Notes: generated by a model not told the origin, from the letters alone. 64,000 bases of DNA from an uncultured Collinsella sp. (GCA_934647195.1 CAKUFD010000004.1:1-64000), one strand, 5' to 3'; positions 1 through 9,279 are shown, counted from the first letter of the stretch. Numbers and translations: made by a program.

Positions 1-1064
1 CGGGCGGGCATGGCGCACTGGTGCGGACGGGAACGATCGATTGGTTGAATTGGGCAATTATCCATTGACGGTAACAGGCAGAGCCTGGCGGTGCAGTCGT
101 CGGCGCGCGCCCGTATCGCCGCGGGGACGTCCGCGCCGGGCGCCGGGGCCTTCGGGCGGGGCGTGCACATCGAGTAGTGCCACGCCGACTCTATCAGCGC
201 CGTCCGGGCGAGCCGGTCGCCCGCCTTGGTGATCCCGCCGCGCCGCTCGGTCTCGCCGCTCGAGCGCTCGGACGGAATGAGCCCGCACCAGCTCGCGAAT
301 GCCGGCGCCGAGCGGAACCTCGTGAAGGAGCCGGCCTCGGCGGCGAGCCTGAAGGCGGTCAGGGCGTCGATCCCCTTGATGCAGGAGAGCGCCTCGACGA
401 CCGGGCGCCAACGCTCCGAGCGCGCGAGGGCGAGGACTTTCTTCTCGAGCTGCCGGCGGTCCGATTCCGCGCACCTCGCGGCCGTGACGTAGTACTCGAA
501 CACGTCGCGCTGCGGGCCCTCGAGCCTGGTCTCGGATATCCACCTCCAGTGGGCGCGCGTCCAGGAGCCCTTCCGCGTGCCGTCGGCGTTGCGCCCGTCC
601 CAGACGCGCCCCAGCCTGATCAGGAACATGTTGAGGCGCTGCCTGGCGCGGCGGTACTCCACGGTGGCGTCGTCGAGGGCGCGGTCGAGGTCCCGGGCGG
701 CCTCGACGGCCGCGTCGGGCAGCGGGACCTCCACGATGTTGTGGGTGGCTAGCATGCGGGCGATGAACTCGGCGTCGCGGCGGTCGTTCTTGCGGCGCGA
801 GTCCGCCGCCGGCCTCTGCATCCTGGAGACGGCGGCGACGGCGCAGTCGAGGCCGAGCTCGCGCAGCTCGCGCGCCATGTGGAAGCCGGTGGGGCCGCTC
901 TCGAAGCAGGCCCTGGGCTCCTCGAACCCGAGGGCCCACTCCGCGATCTCGGAGGCGTCGGTGCCGAAGCTTCGGCGGACGACCTCGCCGGTGAAGGGGT
1001 TGAACGCCGCCGCGGCGACCGATCGCGCGTGGACGTCCAGGCCGATGGAGGTAACATGGGGCAT
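1..1064 (-). CDS. IS110-family transposase, C-terminus cut by window edge
   Basis: My reverse-strand translation from ATG at 1064 starts MPHVTSIGLDVHARS, the RuvC-like N-terminal motif of IS110 (DEDD) transposases. It continues with FESGP, a KNDRRDAEFIA block (acidic residues of the DEDD site) and a Tnp_20 region with GLIPSERSSGETERRGGITKAG, where the SSG serine is the presumed catalytic serine. At least 354 codons are open and the frame has no stop before the edge. The last ~30 residues no longer resemble the family, so the 3' end may be diverged or disrupted. The gene faces away from its neighbour at 1223-2254. Confidence 0.85.
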   Translation of the reverse strand, partial: MPHVTSIGLDVHARSVAAAAFNPFTGEVVRRSFGTDASEIAEWALGFEEPRACFESGPTGFHMARELRELGLDCAVAAVSRMQRPAADSRRKNDRRDAEFIARMLATHNIVEVPLPDAAVEAARDLDRALDDATVEYRRARQRLNMFLIRLGRVWDGRNADGTRKGSWTRAHWRWISETRLEGPQRDVFEYYVTAARCAESDRRQLEKKVLALARSERWRPVVEALSCIKGIDALTAFRLAAEAGSFTRFRSAPAFASWCGLIPSERSSGETERRGGITKAGDRLARTALIESAWHYSMCTPRPKAPAPGADVPAAIRARADDCTARLCLLPSMDNCPIQPIDRSRPHQCAMPA

Positions 1065-1190
1065 GGGAAGCCTCCTCCCCGCAGGTGCGGTAAGGGCTAC
1101 CGCACGGGCCGATACTCAAAGCCCATTGTGGCACCCCGAGCCCGCGGAAAGAAGCTGCGCCGCGGGGAGGCGACCTCAATGGCTTTCTCA
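1065..1190 (-). ncRNA. candidate IS110 bridge RNA region (5' non-coding end)
   Basis: IS110-type elements encode a structured guide (bridge) RNA in the non-coding end upstream of the transposase. The leader here is non-coding and contains two strong hairpins: 8-bp arms at 1085-1092/1098-1105 with a 5-nt loop, and 7-bp arms at 1141-1147/1160-1166 with a 12-nt loop. Position and structure fit. The element boundary and guide loops were not resolved, so this is an inference. Confidence 0.45.
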
Positions 1191-1222
1191 TATCGTCTTA
1201 TTAGAATGACTCGTCCGGCTTT

Positions 1223-2254
1223 CTAGTAGAGCTCAAATGCCGAGTCGATGAACTCGTTAAAGCTCCGCTCTTTAAGATTGAAAGATTTTGAGTCACTGTC
1301 ATAATCAAATTCGAGCGACCCATAGGACGCATCGTCATCGTCGACGTCAATTTCGTCCAATGCATCGTTGTATATCTGGCGCACACGTTCTTTTTGAGCA
1401 TCGGTTAGTTCGCCATGGGCGCGAGCTAGCCCCTCGGTATCGAGATAGCCGTTAAGATCCTCGTACAGGGCCTCATCAAAATCATAGGCGCTTGGAACGA
1501 AGTAGTCGAAAAAGACTGAACCGCGGTTGTCGGCGGAGTCGTCATTGTCGGTAAAGGCAAAGACACTGTCCATCTGATAGGTAAAGGCGTATAGCAGCCT
1601 ATCTGCATAATCTGTAGGGTCGATGCCGAGCTCCTCGGCATCGTATCCGTAGGAGTTCTTGAGCTCCTGTGAAAAGTCGCTGCAGATGCGCTCCCGCACA
1701 TGTTCGTTATCTTTCAGGCCGGAAAGAGTTTGGTCGGCGGCATTGAAGACGGTGCGCTCGTCTTCATCTAGCTCGGAAATATCGAGTTCTGCTGCCCGGG
1801 AGGTAGTGGCGGAATCATCATCATGGATAAATGAAGAAAGGCTCGTGTCTTCTAGTTCGCTGCTGGGAAGGGCACAGGCATTGCCGACAATGAAGACCAG
1901 GAGAACGAGGAGGACGATCTTTTTGCCGTTTGTCGGCTTCTTGGGGGAAGGGCGATCTTGGGTTCGGCCGCTTGGCTGGGTGTACTTTTTTGCTTCGCTA
2001 CCGGTTGCTTCAAAGGTCTTCAACCAGGAAAAGGCGGCTCGCTTGGGGGCGGTGACAGAGCCGTTGCCAGGTGTGCGGCTGGAAGTGTCGTCGGTGGGGG
2101 CACGATACGCATCGGGGCGTTTTCTTGGCGCGGAGTAATCCTTGTCGGCAAATGAGCATGCATCGCCCGCGAAATCGTCGGGTAGCGTGTCTTCTGGCAT
2201 CACGGGCTCGCCGGCATTGAACGGGTCGATATTCGAATCGTGACGGGTTCTCAT
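1223..2254 (-). CDS. single-pass membrane protein of unknown function
   Basis: The product is 343 aa. ATG at 2254 ([10 protein letters not shown]) was chosen over an upstream in-frame start because GGAG lies about 8 nt before it. The N-terminal ~135 residues are polar and probably disordered. One hydrophobic helix follows ([19 protein letters not shown]), then a very acidic ~190-residue C-terminal domain. With no cleavable N-terminal signal, a cytoplasmic N-terminus and external C-terminal domain are likely. I do not recognise the family. A TATACT -10-like hexamer lies about 40 bp upstream. Confidence 0.7.
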   Translation of the reverse strand: MRTRHDSNIDPFNAGEPVMPEDTLPDDFAGDACSFADKDYSAPRKRPDAYRAPTDDTSSRTPGNGSVTAPKRAAFSWLKTFEATGSEAKKYTQPSGRTQDRPSPKKPTNGKKIVLLVLLVFIVGNACALPSSELEDTSLSSFIHDDDSATTSRAAELDISELDEDERTVFNAADQTLSGLKDNEHVRERICSDFSQELKNSYGYDAEELGIDPTDYADRLLYAFTYQMDSVFAFTDNDDSADNRGSVFFDYFVPSAYDFDEALYEDLNGYLDTEGLARAHGELTDAQKERVRQIYNDALDEIDVDDDDASYGSLEFDYDSDSKSFNLKERSFNEFIDSAFELY

Positions 2255-2392
2255 GGTGCACTCCAGGATCGCATTACCTTGGGGCTTAGTATACCGTGTG
2301 CCGCGCGTTTCGATGTAAGGCCGCTGATAGCAAAAAGGCCCAACGCGGGGAGCGGCAGGCCTTGTCATCATCGAAATTGGCGACGTGAATGT

Positions 2393-2557
2393 CTAGAGGT
2401 CCCAGTCGTCATCTTCGCTGGGGCCGCGGTCTACATACATCTTGCTCGTGCGCTTCTCGAGGATAAACGCAACCAGCCCGATGACGAGAATGCCGACAAC
2501 AAAGAGAATGCCCACGCCCTCACGCGTGCCGAACAAAAAGGAAAAAAACGTGTCCAT
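2393..2557 (-). CDS. small membrane protein (54 aa), DUF6724-like
   Basis: A short reading frame starting [20 protein letters not shown]. It has one transmembrane helix (about residues 14-34), a short basic stretch (LEKRTSK) and an acidic tail ending SEDDDWDL. The second of two in-frame ATGs was chosen because AAGGTGAG lies about 8 nt before it. It resembles a small family I recall from Coriobacteriia as DUF6724; that name is from memory. The role is unknown. Confidence 0.7.
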   Translation of the reverse strand: MDTFFSFLFGTREGVGILFVVGILVIGLVAFILEKRTSKMYVDRGPSEDDDWDL

Positions 2558-2689
2558 CCAGCCATCTCACCTTCTGGGGGTCAAGTCAAACTGTCCATAA
2601 GTATATACTTGCGAGAGCAATGGTATATTGCCAACCTGAATACACATCGCGGTGCCGGCGCGGCGCCAGCGCGGTACAACGGAGGAAGT

Positions 2690-3973
2690 ATGCTCGATAT
2701 CAAATTCGTTCGGGAGAATCCCGATGCTATCGACGAGGCCATGGCCAATCGCCAGACTTCGTGGGATCGTCAGAAGTTCTTTGAGATGGATGACGAGCGT
2801 CGTCAGGTCATCGTCGAGGTCGAGGAGCTCCAGGCTACGCGCAACGCTGAGTCCAAGAAGATCGGCGCCCTGATGAAGGAGGGCAAGAAGGACGAGGCCG
2901 AGGCTGCCAAGGAGGCCGTGCGCGAGGTTAACGAGAAGATCGACGGCCTGGCCGACCGCCGCACCCAGATCGAGGCCGACCTGTACGATTTCATGGCGCA
3001 CCTCCCCAACATTCCGTGCGAGGCCACCCCGTATGGCAAGGATGAGGACGAGAACATCGAGCGCCGCCGCTGGGGCACCCCACGCGAGTTCGATTTTGAG
3101 TTCAAGGCGCACTGGGACCTGGGCACCGACCTCAACATCCTCGATTTCGATCGCGGCAATAAGCTTTCGGGCAGCCGTTTTACCGTTCTTGGCGGTGCTG
3201 GTGCTCGTCTTGAGCGTGCGCTCATCAACTTCTTTGTGGATACGCATACGAGCCGCGGTTTCAAAGAGTGGTGGCCGCCCATCGTTGTTAAGCGCCAGAC
3301 CATGTTCGGCACGGGCCAGCTGCCCAAGTTCGAGGATGACGCTTACCACGTCTCGGGCGACAATTTCTTGATCCCCACTGCCGAGGTTGTGCTCACCAAC
3401 CTGCACGCTGGCGAGGTGCTCGACGCCGACACACTGCCGCGTCGCTACACCGCCTTTACCCCGTGCTTCCGCGAGGAGGCCGGCTCTGCTGGTCGCGATA
3501 CCCGCGGCATCATTCGCCAGCATGAGTTCGACAAGGTCGAGATGGTCAAGTTCGCCAAGCCCGAGGAATCCGATGCTGAACTCGAGAGCATGACCGCCGA
3601 GGCCGAGTATCTGCTGCAGCAGCTGGGCCTTCCGTACCGCGTGATCAGCCTGTGCACGGGCGACCTGGGCTTTTCGGCCCGCCAGACCTATGACGTTGAG
3701 GTTTGGCTGCCCAGCTACAACGCTTACAAGGAGATTTCGTCCTGCTCTAACTGCGGAGACTTCCAGGCGCGTCGCGCCAACATCAAGTACCGCGACCCCG
3801 CCAACTTCAAGGGCTCGCGCTATCTGCACACTCTGAACGGCTCCGGCTTGCCGGCCGGCCGCACCATGGCGGCCATTCTGGAGAACTACCAGAACGAGGA
3901 CGGCACGGTTACGATTCCCGAGGTGCTGCGTCCCTACATGGGCGGCATGGAGAAGATCGTGCCCGAGGCATAA
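2690..3973 (+). CDS. serS: serine--tRNA ligase
   Basis: This class II synthetase charges tRNA-Ser with serine in the cytoplasm. The 427-aa product starts [18 protein letters not shown] after a GGAGGA Shine-Dalgarno 4 nt upstream. Residues 1-110 form the antiparallel coiled-coil arm that grips the long variable arm of tRNA-Ser. The catalytic core has motif 2 ([14 protein letters not shown]) and motif 3 ([18 protein letters not shown]). Length is normal for the family. An in-frame extension to 2240 lacks conservation and was discarded. A rho-independent terminator follows at 4001. Confidence 0.98.
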   Translation: MLDIKFVRENPDAIDEAMANRQTSWDRQKFFEMDDERRQVIVEVEELQATRNAESKKIGALMKEGKKDEAEAAKEAVREVNEKIDGLADRRTQIEADLYDFMAHLPNIPCEATPYGKDEDENIERRRWGTPREFDFEFKAHWDLGTDLNILDFDRGNKLSGSRFTVLGGAGARLERALINFFVDTHTSRGFKEWWPPIVVKRQTMFGTGQLPKFEDDAYHVSGDNFLIPTAEVVLTNLHAGEVLDADTLPRRYTAFTPCFREEAGSAGRDTRGIIRQHEFDKVEMVKFAKPEESDAELESMTAEAEYLLQQLGLPYRVISLCTGDLGFSARQTYDVEVWLPSYNAYKEISSCSNCGDFQARRANIKYRDPANFKGSRYLHTLNGSGLPAGRTMAAILENYQNEDGTVTIPEVLRPYMGGMEKIVPEA

Positions 3974-4000
3974 GGCTTCTTGCAAACATATCGCACGATT

Positions 4001-4034
4001 GGCGGCGGGGTCCTGTGGGACTCCGCCGCTTTTG
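4001..4034 (+). terminator. rho-independent terminator after serS
   Basis: GC-rich stem GCGGCGGgGTCC / GGACTCCGCCGC (about 4002-4013 and 4018-4029) with a short loop, followed by TTTT. Confidence 0.85.
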
Positions 4035-4160
4035 TCTGTCGTGCATTTTTGCGACGGTTCGGCGGGTGTTTAGCTGTAAGAAAAAGTAGCTCATCTGCGT
4101 GAGCGGCCCTGTATCGAACATGTTTCCCTTCCCATAAGCCGGGAAGGGCGGGGTCAAAAC

Positions 4161-4203
4161 AAAAAAGGCCCGATTCCCCCGGGGGAGGCGGGAATCGGGC
4201 TTT
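4161..4203. terminator. bidirectional terminator between convergent units
   Basis: Perfect 11-bp arms GCCCGATTCCC (4168-4178) and GGGAATCGGGC (4190-4200), flanked by A6 on the left and T3 on the right. It mainly serves the minus-strand lipoprotein operon ending at 4267. Confidence 0.85.
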
Positions 4204-4266
4204 GCTCGCGCACTCAGGCTGCGCTGCGGGCTACTCTGTGTGCTGCATCATGCCGTGGGCGTGGCG

Positions 4267-4914
4267 TTACTCTCTCGCGCCGGAGATGACGAGTCCGTTC
4301 TCCTCGCAGAGGTCCTTGATGCTAATGTCTTTCGCCTCAAGCTTCTTTTCCTCAAGATCTTCCTCACAGAACTCGATGGACTCGAGGAATGCCTTGCAGG
4401 CGGGATCGTCGGTGGTCGCCATGAAGAGGGTGATCTCGACGCTTCTGCCGGAGTTGGGGATGTCGGTCACGAGGTGCATGCTCGGCGTCTTGTGCCAGGT
4501 GAAGTTGACGGTCTTCCAGGTGTACCTGCCAATGGTCACGTCTTCTCCGCGCTCATAGCCATCGCGCTCCGAGTCTCTGTTGGCAACCTCCTCAGCGTCC
4601 TTTGTGGAGCTTACGCCAAAGGAAATGACCTTGTTGCTGTCCTCGATGCCGTTGAAGAGAATCTCGGATACATTGCCGTCACTTCCGCTGCGCGCCCATA
4701 CGTCATAGCCCTCGGGTGCGTAGGCCTTGAACCACGTAAAATCGATGCGGTCGTCAGCGGGTTTCTCGGGCTCCTTCTTTTCGGTCGTCTTTGCTGCGGA
4801 GCTGCCGGCACTGCCGGCAGGCTTGGCGGCATTGCCACCGTTGCAGCCCATCAGGGCCATGCTCAGGGCAAGAGCCGCGACACATACCGCCAGTAACTTC
4901 TTGGTGATCTTCAT
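4267..4914 (-). CDS. putative lipoprotein, paralogue of the adjacent gene
   Basis: The 215-aa product has a type II signal peptide ending in the lipobox LMGC (Cys24), so it is predicted to be anchored to the outer face of the membrane. A low-complexity linker (~25-55) precedes a globular domain with the shared block RIDFTWFKAYAPEGYDVW and TWKTVNFTWHKTPS. The neighbour at 5007-5639 has the same signal peptide and the same blocks, so this is a tandem duplication. Function unknown; a secreted substrate- or partner-binding role is possible. Confidence 0.85.
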   Translation of the reverse strand: MKITKKLLAVCVAALALSMALMGCNGGNAAKPAGSAGSSAAKTTEKKEPEKPADDRIDFTWFKAYAPEGYDVWARSGSDGNVSEILFNGIEDSNKVISFGVSSTKDAEEVANRDSERDGYERGEDVTIGRYTWKTVNFTWHKTPSMHLVTDIPNSGRSVEITLFMATTDDPACKAFLESIEFCEEDLEEKKLEAKDISIKDLCEENGLVISGARE

Positions 4915-5006
4915 AGGTTCCCGTCCTTTCTTGCTCGTCCCTCTCCGCTTATCCTGCAGATCGTTGTGTGGGGCAACGATCTGTCTTACCCAGAAGAACT
5001 ACGGGG

Positions 5007-5639
5007 CTACTTTCCCGGCTTGTACTCGGTGAGACCGTTTTCCTTGCACAGGTCTGTGATGCTGATGTTCTTGGCCTCGTTGTGCGCCTCTTCAAGGTTC
5101 TCGGGGAACTCGAGGGACTCGAGGAACGCCTTGACGGCCGGGTCGTCGGGGGTTGTCATGAACAGGTAGATAACAACGCTTTGGCCGGTGTCGGGAATCT
5201 CGGCGATCAGCTCGACGCTCGGCGTCTTGTTCCAGGTGAAGTTGACGGTCTTCCAGGTGTAGTTGCCAATGGTGATGTCCTCGCCTGCGGTATAGCCGTC
5301 GCTGTCGGTTTCGTCTGCAACGAGCGTCTCGGCGTCGTCGGATTCGACGTCAAAGGAGATGGATTTGTCGCTCTCTTCGACATTCTTGAAGCAGATGCTG
5401 CCAACGAAGCCGCCGTCACCGCTGTCGGACCAGATGTCATAGCCCTCGGGCACGCTGGCCTTGAACCAGGTAAAGTCGACGCGGTCGTCGGCGGGCTTGT
5501 TTGATCCCTTTTGCTCGGCGGTGCCTGTGGAGGCGCTTCCGCCGCCCGAAGAGCTGGTGCCGCTGTTGCAGCCCATCAGGGCCATGCTCAGGGTAAGGGC
5601 TGCGACACACACCGCCAGTAGCCTCTTGGAGATCTTCAT
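5007..5639 (-). CDS. putative lipoprotein, paralogue of the adjacent gene
   Basis: The 210-aa product begins MKISKRLLAVCVAALTLSMA with a lipobox LMGC (Cys24), followed by a Ser/Gly-rich linker and a domain with RVDFTWFKASVPEGYDIW and TWKTVNFTWNKTPS. It is clearly homologous to the gene just downstream on the same strand (4267-4914). The two probably form an operon, with the terminator at 4161-4203. An AAGGAC-like Shine-Dalgarno lies just upstream of the ATG. No family name is recognised. Confidence 0.85.
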   Translation of the reverse strand: MKISKRLLAVCVAALTLSMALMGCNSGTSSSGGGSASTGTAEQKGSNKPADDRVDFTWFKASVPEGYDIWSDSGDGGFVGSICFKNVEESDKSISFDVESDDAETLVADETDSDGYTAGEDITIGNYTWKTVNFTWNKTPSVELIAEIPDTGQSVVIYLFMTTPDDPAVKAFLESLEFPENLEEAHNEAKNISITDLCKENGLTEYKPGK

Positions 5640-5935
5640 GGGTCCTTGTCCTTTCGTGCGCGTTCCATTTCATTTGGGACCATGGGTCGTTGTGTGGATC
5701 AACGGGTGCCGCCATGGGTCCTTCTCACTTACGAGCCTATCGGCCGGGGGCTATTTTGGAAGCGCCTTGGGTCCCGAATGCATCGTGCAAAGCGTCACTC
5801 ACGTCCCATTTGTGAAAATGAAGGCGTGATGCGAAATCAATTGGGGGACACGGTTAGATCGGATGCCTTATCTACCTGCGCTTTGCTCATCTTGTATGTG
5901 GGCAGCAAAAATTTTTTGACTTTTAGAAAAGTTTT
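5640..5935. other. intergenic region without recognised gene
   Basis: About 300 bp between the lipoprotein start and the tRNA-Arg promoter. It should hold the minus-strand lipoprotein promoter. Short open frames here have no Shine-Dalgarno or recognisable product. Confidence 0.5.
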
Positions 5936-5937
5936 TC

Positions 5938-5969
5938 TTGACGCGACCTGGGGGCGATGGCATTATAAA
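5938..5969 (+). promoter_or_regulatory. promoter of tRNA-Arg
   Basis: TTGACG (5938-5943) lies 17 bp from CATTAT (5961-5966), in an AT-rich context just before the mature tRNA start at 5979. TATAAA at 5964 is an alternative -10 with a longer spacer. Confidence 0.6.
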
Positions 5970-5978
5970 TAGCGCGCT

Positions 5979-6055
5979 GCGGCATTAGCTCAGCTGGATA
6001 GAGCGTTTGACTACGAATCAAAAGGTCATAGGTTCGAATCCTATATGCCGCACCA
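5979..6055 (+). tRNA. tRNA-Arg (anticodon ACG), CCA encoded
   Basis: Acceptor stem GCGGCAT/ATGCCGC, D-arm AGCTCAGCTGGATAGAGC, anticodon stem TTTGA/TCAAA with loop CTACGAA giving ACG, T-arm with GGTTCGAATCC, and an encoded CCA at 6053-6055. ACG is deaminated to ICG and reads CGU/CGC/CGA. Confidence 0.97.
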
Positions 6056-6065
6056 ACCGAATGTT

Positions 6066-6095
6066 AGGCCTCCAGCAATGGGGGCTTTTCTTTTA
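6066..6095 (+). terminator. terminator after tRNA-Arg
   Basis: Stem GCCTCC (6068-6073) with GGGGGC (6080-6085), followed by TTTTCTTTT. Confidence 0.7.
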
Positions 6096-6222
6096 TCGCG
6101 GTTCTTTGTTCTGCTTGAGATATGCCCGATGGCGTTGATTTCGTCTTACTCATGGCAACTTGAATGTGACGTGGGGCTCAAGCTCGGTTCCGGATTTTCT
6201 TGCATGGCAAGTCTTCCGAAAT

Positions 6223-6413
6223 GGTGGAAAAATCAAAATATGTACGATGACCCTGCTCGTTTTAGATATGCATAGCCTTCGGGGCGGATTGTAAGGCCCT
6301 CGTGACGATTATGAGCGCTGTTCTTGATCGCCACGAGGGCCATTGGGCCCTTGATAGCTTGAAAAAAGCTTGAAAACGTCCTTCCGAATCGTACATATTT
6401 TGATTTTTCCACC
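6223..6413. repeat. 191-bp inverted-repeat element (MITE-like)
   Basis: Perfect 26-bp inverted repeats at 6223-6248 and 6388-6413 flank an insert with a second, nested pair of 10-bp arms (GGCCCTCGTG 6295-6304, CACGAGGGCC 6332-6341). No protein is convincingly encoded; an 87-codon minus frame crossing it looks accidental. It resembles a miniature non-autonomous element or a large cruciform. The rest of the 6096-6652 gap holds nothing I recognise. Confidence 0.65.
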
Positions 6414-6652
6414 AGAACGGATGGGTCGACCTGCGGGAAAGCTAAAGTTGCTCGAGTGGACCATTTTTTATTCAAATCGACTACCGTTTTATACATTTAC
6501 GCTGTTCGCGAGGTGGGCGTCCCCGTCCCCCGTGCCCAAAGCCACCGACTGCCGGACGTCTTGCGACCGGGATTTGGCATCGAACGTATGATGAGTGTGG
6601 AACATTTCGCTGCCAGCACATTACCGGTGGCCTAAACAAGAAGGACGAGGCA

Positions 6653-9085
6653 ATGCAGGCAGCTCATTACAAACTGGGCCTACTGACAGGAAAAAAGCGT
6701 TTCACGCATATGCCCGAGCAGCTCGATGATGAAACGTACGGCACGATTTCCGGCGCGTTTGGCAAGGACGCTCAGGAGGCCTGTTACGTTGTTCGATTTG
6801 TTGGCCGGTCACAGGTCGAGATTTTGGGCTACGTCAACATGTCCGGCGAGGTGTACCGCACATGCGCTCCGGTGAAGGACGCAGCGCTTCCGGACGCTCC
6901 CGATCTGGTGATTCGAAAAAGCCCCGATGCAGAGTCGGGGTCGATTAGCGTGCTTGATGAGCATGGGCACTTGCGTCGCATTTCCCGCTTCAAAGGTGCC
7001 GTAGACGGCACGATGCGTGAGAGCGCCGACGAACCTACCTGGAATTCGAAGCGCAGCCTTCGCTATGGTGACTTCATGGCATCTCTCTACCTGCGCTATT
7101 GCATATTTGGCACGCCGGGTATCGGCGTCCTCGCCTCTGGAAGCTCGAATGCCGAGCACGAACGCTTTGATATCGAGATGCGGACGCTTGATGAGCCTGT
7201 CGAGCTCTTCCGTGGCTTCGCATCCGCCTCGCTGCCGGATGCCATCGATGCACTGCTGTATCGCATCGAGAGCAATCAAAATCCCTGCGGCCTGGAGCTG
7301 TACGCAAAGCGCCTGATGGGCGAGGTCGATCTTCCCTGCTTGCGCACATGCTCGGTAAAAACGACGCTCACGCTCGCGCGTATCGAGCGCACGCGCAGCT
7401 TCTTTATCAACTTCGAACGCTCGGGGTTGTCTCGTCACGAGGTGGAGACGGTGCTTTCCGTCGAGACGGTTCTGAACCGTCTTTCCCGCGTACTCGATCG
7501 CATGGGAGCAGGCATGGCTCCTGCCTCCATATCGCCAAGTGAAGAAGATTGCTCGAGGATCGACCGCCGCATCTTCGATGAGATGACGGGGCAGGTAGCG
7601 CAGCTACTGAAGCAGCTGTCGGAACCAAATCCATGGGCGAAGCCGGGAACAGTTCAATGCATGCCCGGGGGAGAATGGGATGTCCGCACGCGATTTGCGC
7701 GCCTCGCGGAGGGGATCAACATCGTCACACGCCTCGACTATCGGTTTGATGTCGACGTATCCCGCGGTGCCATGCGCGTACAGTTCATGCAGCCACCTTG
7801 TGCCGCCATGCCTCGTTCGTTCTATGACGAGCATGCGGGCAAGTGGGCAGAATACGATGAGAATGGAATTCGAGAGCTGCGCGCGGAGCTTCTATCGCGC
7901 GTAGTCCTGACGCTGGCGGCGGCCTGTTTTGTTGCGGGGCTCAACATTGAGCGCTGTCTTGTGCAGGTCGATCCACTGCCCGAAGACGAGCAGTCCGAGA
8001 AGATGTCCCCAGTGCGCATCTACGAGTTTATGCGCTCGGCGTATATGGCCAAGTGGCGTGAAGTCGCCAAACAGCTCGAGGCCAAGCCATTCGAAGGTTC
8101 TCCTTGCCGAGAGGCGTTGGAAGACTCGATATATGCTGGTGAGGAGGCTTGGCCTGCGGCCGATGAGCGCAAGGTGGCGCCGGTGGACGATACGCGCGTG
8201 CTTCCGGAATCGTTACGCTCATTGCTTTTAGCTGATACTGCTGCAGAACTTGAGGTGATGGAGGCTCCCGATGACCCTCATGTCAAGCGAGTGGTGGAGC
8301 TCCGGGCGCTTACGCATACCGACCCCGTTGCAGCGGCGGAGGGTTTTGCCAAGCTCGTCGATGAACTTGAGGCGGCATGTGCATTAAAGGAGCTTGCGGC
8401 AACGGGGCCGGTTGAGTCTCAGTTCTGTGAGAATTACCTTGCGCGTCTGGTGCTTCCCCTTACGGAGGAGGACAGCGATATTCGCGTGCTGCGCGTGCCG
8501 GATGCCCTTTACTTTGCCCAGTATGAGCTGTGCAATCTCTATACGCAGGCAGGAGATTTGGAAGCCTTGTTGCCACAGGCGCGCAAGCTCTACGATATGG
8601 CGAAGTCCTCCATGCAGGCGCATTTTTCGCTCATCAACGTTCTTGCCCAGCTTGAGCGCTTTGAAGAGGTCGTTGAGGTGGGGAAGCACGCGGCGCGCCT
8701 CGCGCACGACCGCGCTTCCATCGGTTACCTGTTCTATCGTATAGCGTTTGCGTATTGGAACCTGGGCGATAGGCAAATGGCGCTGGCGTGTTATCGGCTG
8801 ATTCCGCGCGGTGAGGAGATCGGACCTACGGCGCAGGAGGAAATGCAGGCGCTCATGTCCGAGATGAAGGTTTCGGAGCCGCCTGCGTTTGAGGATGCGG
8901 TTGCTACTATCGAGCGGGCGGGAATTGCCCTGCCGCCTACCGAAGAAGTTTCGAACTTCATTGCCGATTTGGCGGTCCTGCTGGTTGACAATGGCTTTTT
9001 CTTCTTGGGTACGCGCTGCGTGTACCAGATGTGGTACGCGCGCGGCAGCGACGACTTGAGCGTGCTGAGCAAGTCTTTGCAGTAG
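6653..9085 (+). CDS. large cytoplasmic protein with C-terminal helical (TPR-like) region
   Basis: The 810-aa product starts MQAAHYKLGLLTGKKRFTHM after AAGGACGAGG. There is no signal peptide or transmembrane segment. The N-terminal ~450 residues are mixed alpha/beta with no family I recognise. From about residue 600 the sequence is helical with TPR-like spacing (for example LYTQAGDLEALLPQARKLYD, then RFEEVVEVGKHAARLAHDR). It is apparently monocistronic, directly upstream of tRNA-Ser. Function is unknown; TPR regions usually mediate protein contacts. Confidence 0.8.
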   Translation: MQAAHYKLGLLTGKKRFTHMPEQLDDETYGTISGAFGKDAQEACYVVRFVGRSQVEILGYVNMSGEVYRTCAPVKDAALPDAPDLVIRKSPDAESGSISVLDEHGHLRRISRFKGAVDGTMRESADEPTWNSKRSLRYGDFMASLYLRYCIFGTPGIGVLASGSSNAEHERFDIEMRTLDEPVELFRGFASASLPDAIDALLYRIESNQNPCGLELYAKRLMGEVDLPCLRTCSVKTTLTLARIERTRSFFINFERSGLSRHEVETVLSVETVLNRLSRVLDRMGAGMAPASISPSEEDCSRIDRRIFDEMTGQVAQLLKQLSEPNPWAKPGTVQCMPGGEWDVRTRFARLAEGINIVTRLDYRFDVDVSRGAMRVQFMQPPCAAMPRSFYDEHAGKWAEYDENGIRELRAELLSRVVLTLAAACFVAGLNIERCLVQVDPLPEDEQSEKMSPVRIYEFMRSAYMAKWREVAKQLEAKPFEGSPCREALEDSIYAGEEAWPAADERKVAPVDDTRVLPESLRSLLLADTAAELEVMEAPDDPHVKRVVELRALTHTDPVAAAEGFAKLVDELEAACALKELAATGPVESQFCENYLARLVLPLTEEDSDIRVLRVPDALYFAQYELCNLYTQAGDLEALLPQARKLYDMAKSSMQAHFSLINVLAQLERFEEVVEVGKHAARLAHDRASIGYLFYRIAFAYWNLGDRQMALACYRLIPRGEEIGPTAQEEMQALMSEMKVSEPPAFEDAVATIERAGIALPPTEEVSNFIADLAVLLVDNGFFFLGTRCVYQMWYARGSDDLSVLSKSLQ

Positions 9086-9144
9086 GTTGAGCATGGCGTC
9101 GCTGTGTATCTGCAGGGGAATTCTGAAGACTTGAATTTCTCTTC

Positions 9145-9174
9145 TTGTACTGTTGGGGTCGAGTAGGGTATGAT
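9145..9174 (+). promoter_or_regulatory. promoter of tRNA-Ser
   Basis: TTGTAC (9145-9150), 18-bp spacer, TATGAT (9169-9174), 14 bp before the tRNA. Confidence 0.65.
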
Positions 9175-9188
9175 ATTACGGCTGTTAC

Positions 9189-9279
9189 GGAGAGCTGACC
9201 GAGAGGCCGAAGGTGCTCGCCTGCTAAGCGAGTATGCCCCAAAAGGGCATCTGGGGTTCGAATCCCCAGCTCTCCGCCA
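9189..9279 (+). tRNA. tRNA-Ser (anticodon GCT), CCA encoded; prophage integration site
   Basis: Acceptor stem GGAGAGC/GCTCTCC, anticodon stem CTCGC/GCGAG with loop CTGCTAA (anticodon GCT, reads AGC/AGU), long class II variable arm with TATGCCCC/GGGGCAT-type pairing, T-arm CTGGGGTTCGAATCCCCAG, discriminator G and encoded CCA. The last ~29 nt coincide with the attL core, so integration rebuilt an intact gene. Confidence 0.97.

Noticed and set aside
58..1191. 377-codon minus frame over the IS110 gene
   Set aside because: Wrong frame: Arg/Pro/Gly-rich translation, whereas the frame from 1064 gives clear IS110 motifs.
2558..2689. T-box or other riboswitch upstream of serS
   Set aside because: Gap too short and no T-box sequence or specifier structure seen.
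2567..3985. 472-codon frame antisense to serS
   Set aside because: Antisense shadow caused by high GC; the sense strand encodes canonical SerS motifs.
6233..6496. 87-codon minus-strand frame across the inverted-repeat element
   Set aside because: It simply reads through the 26-bp arms; no Shine-Dalgarno or domain.
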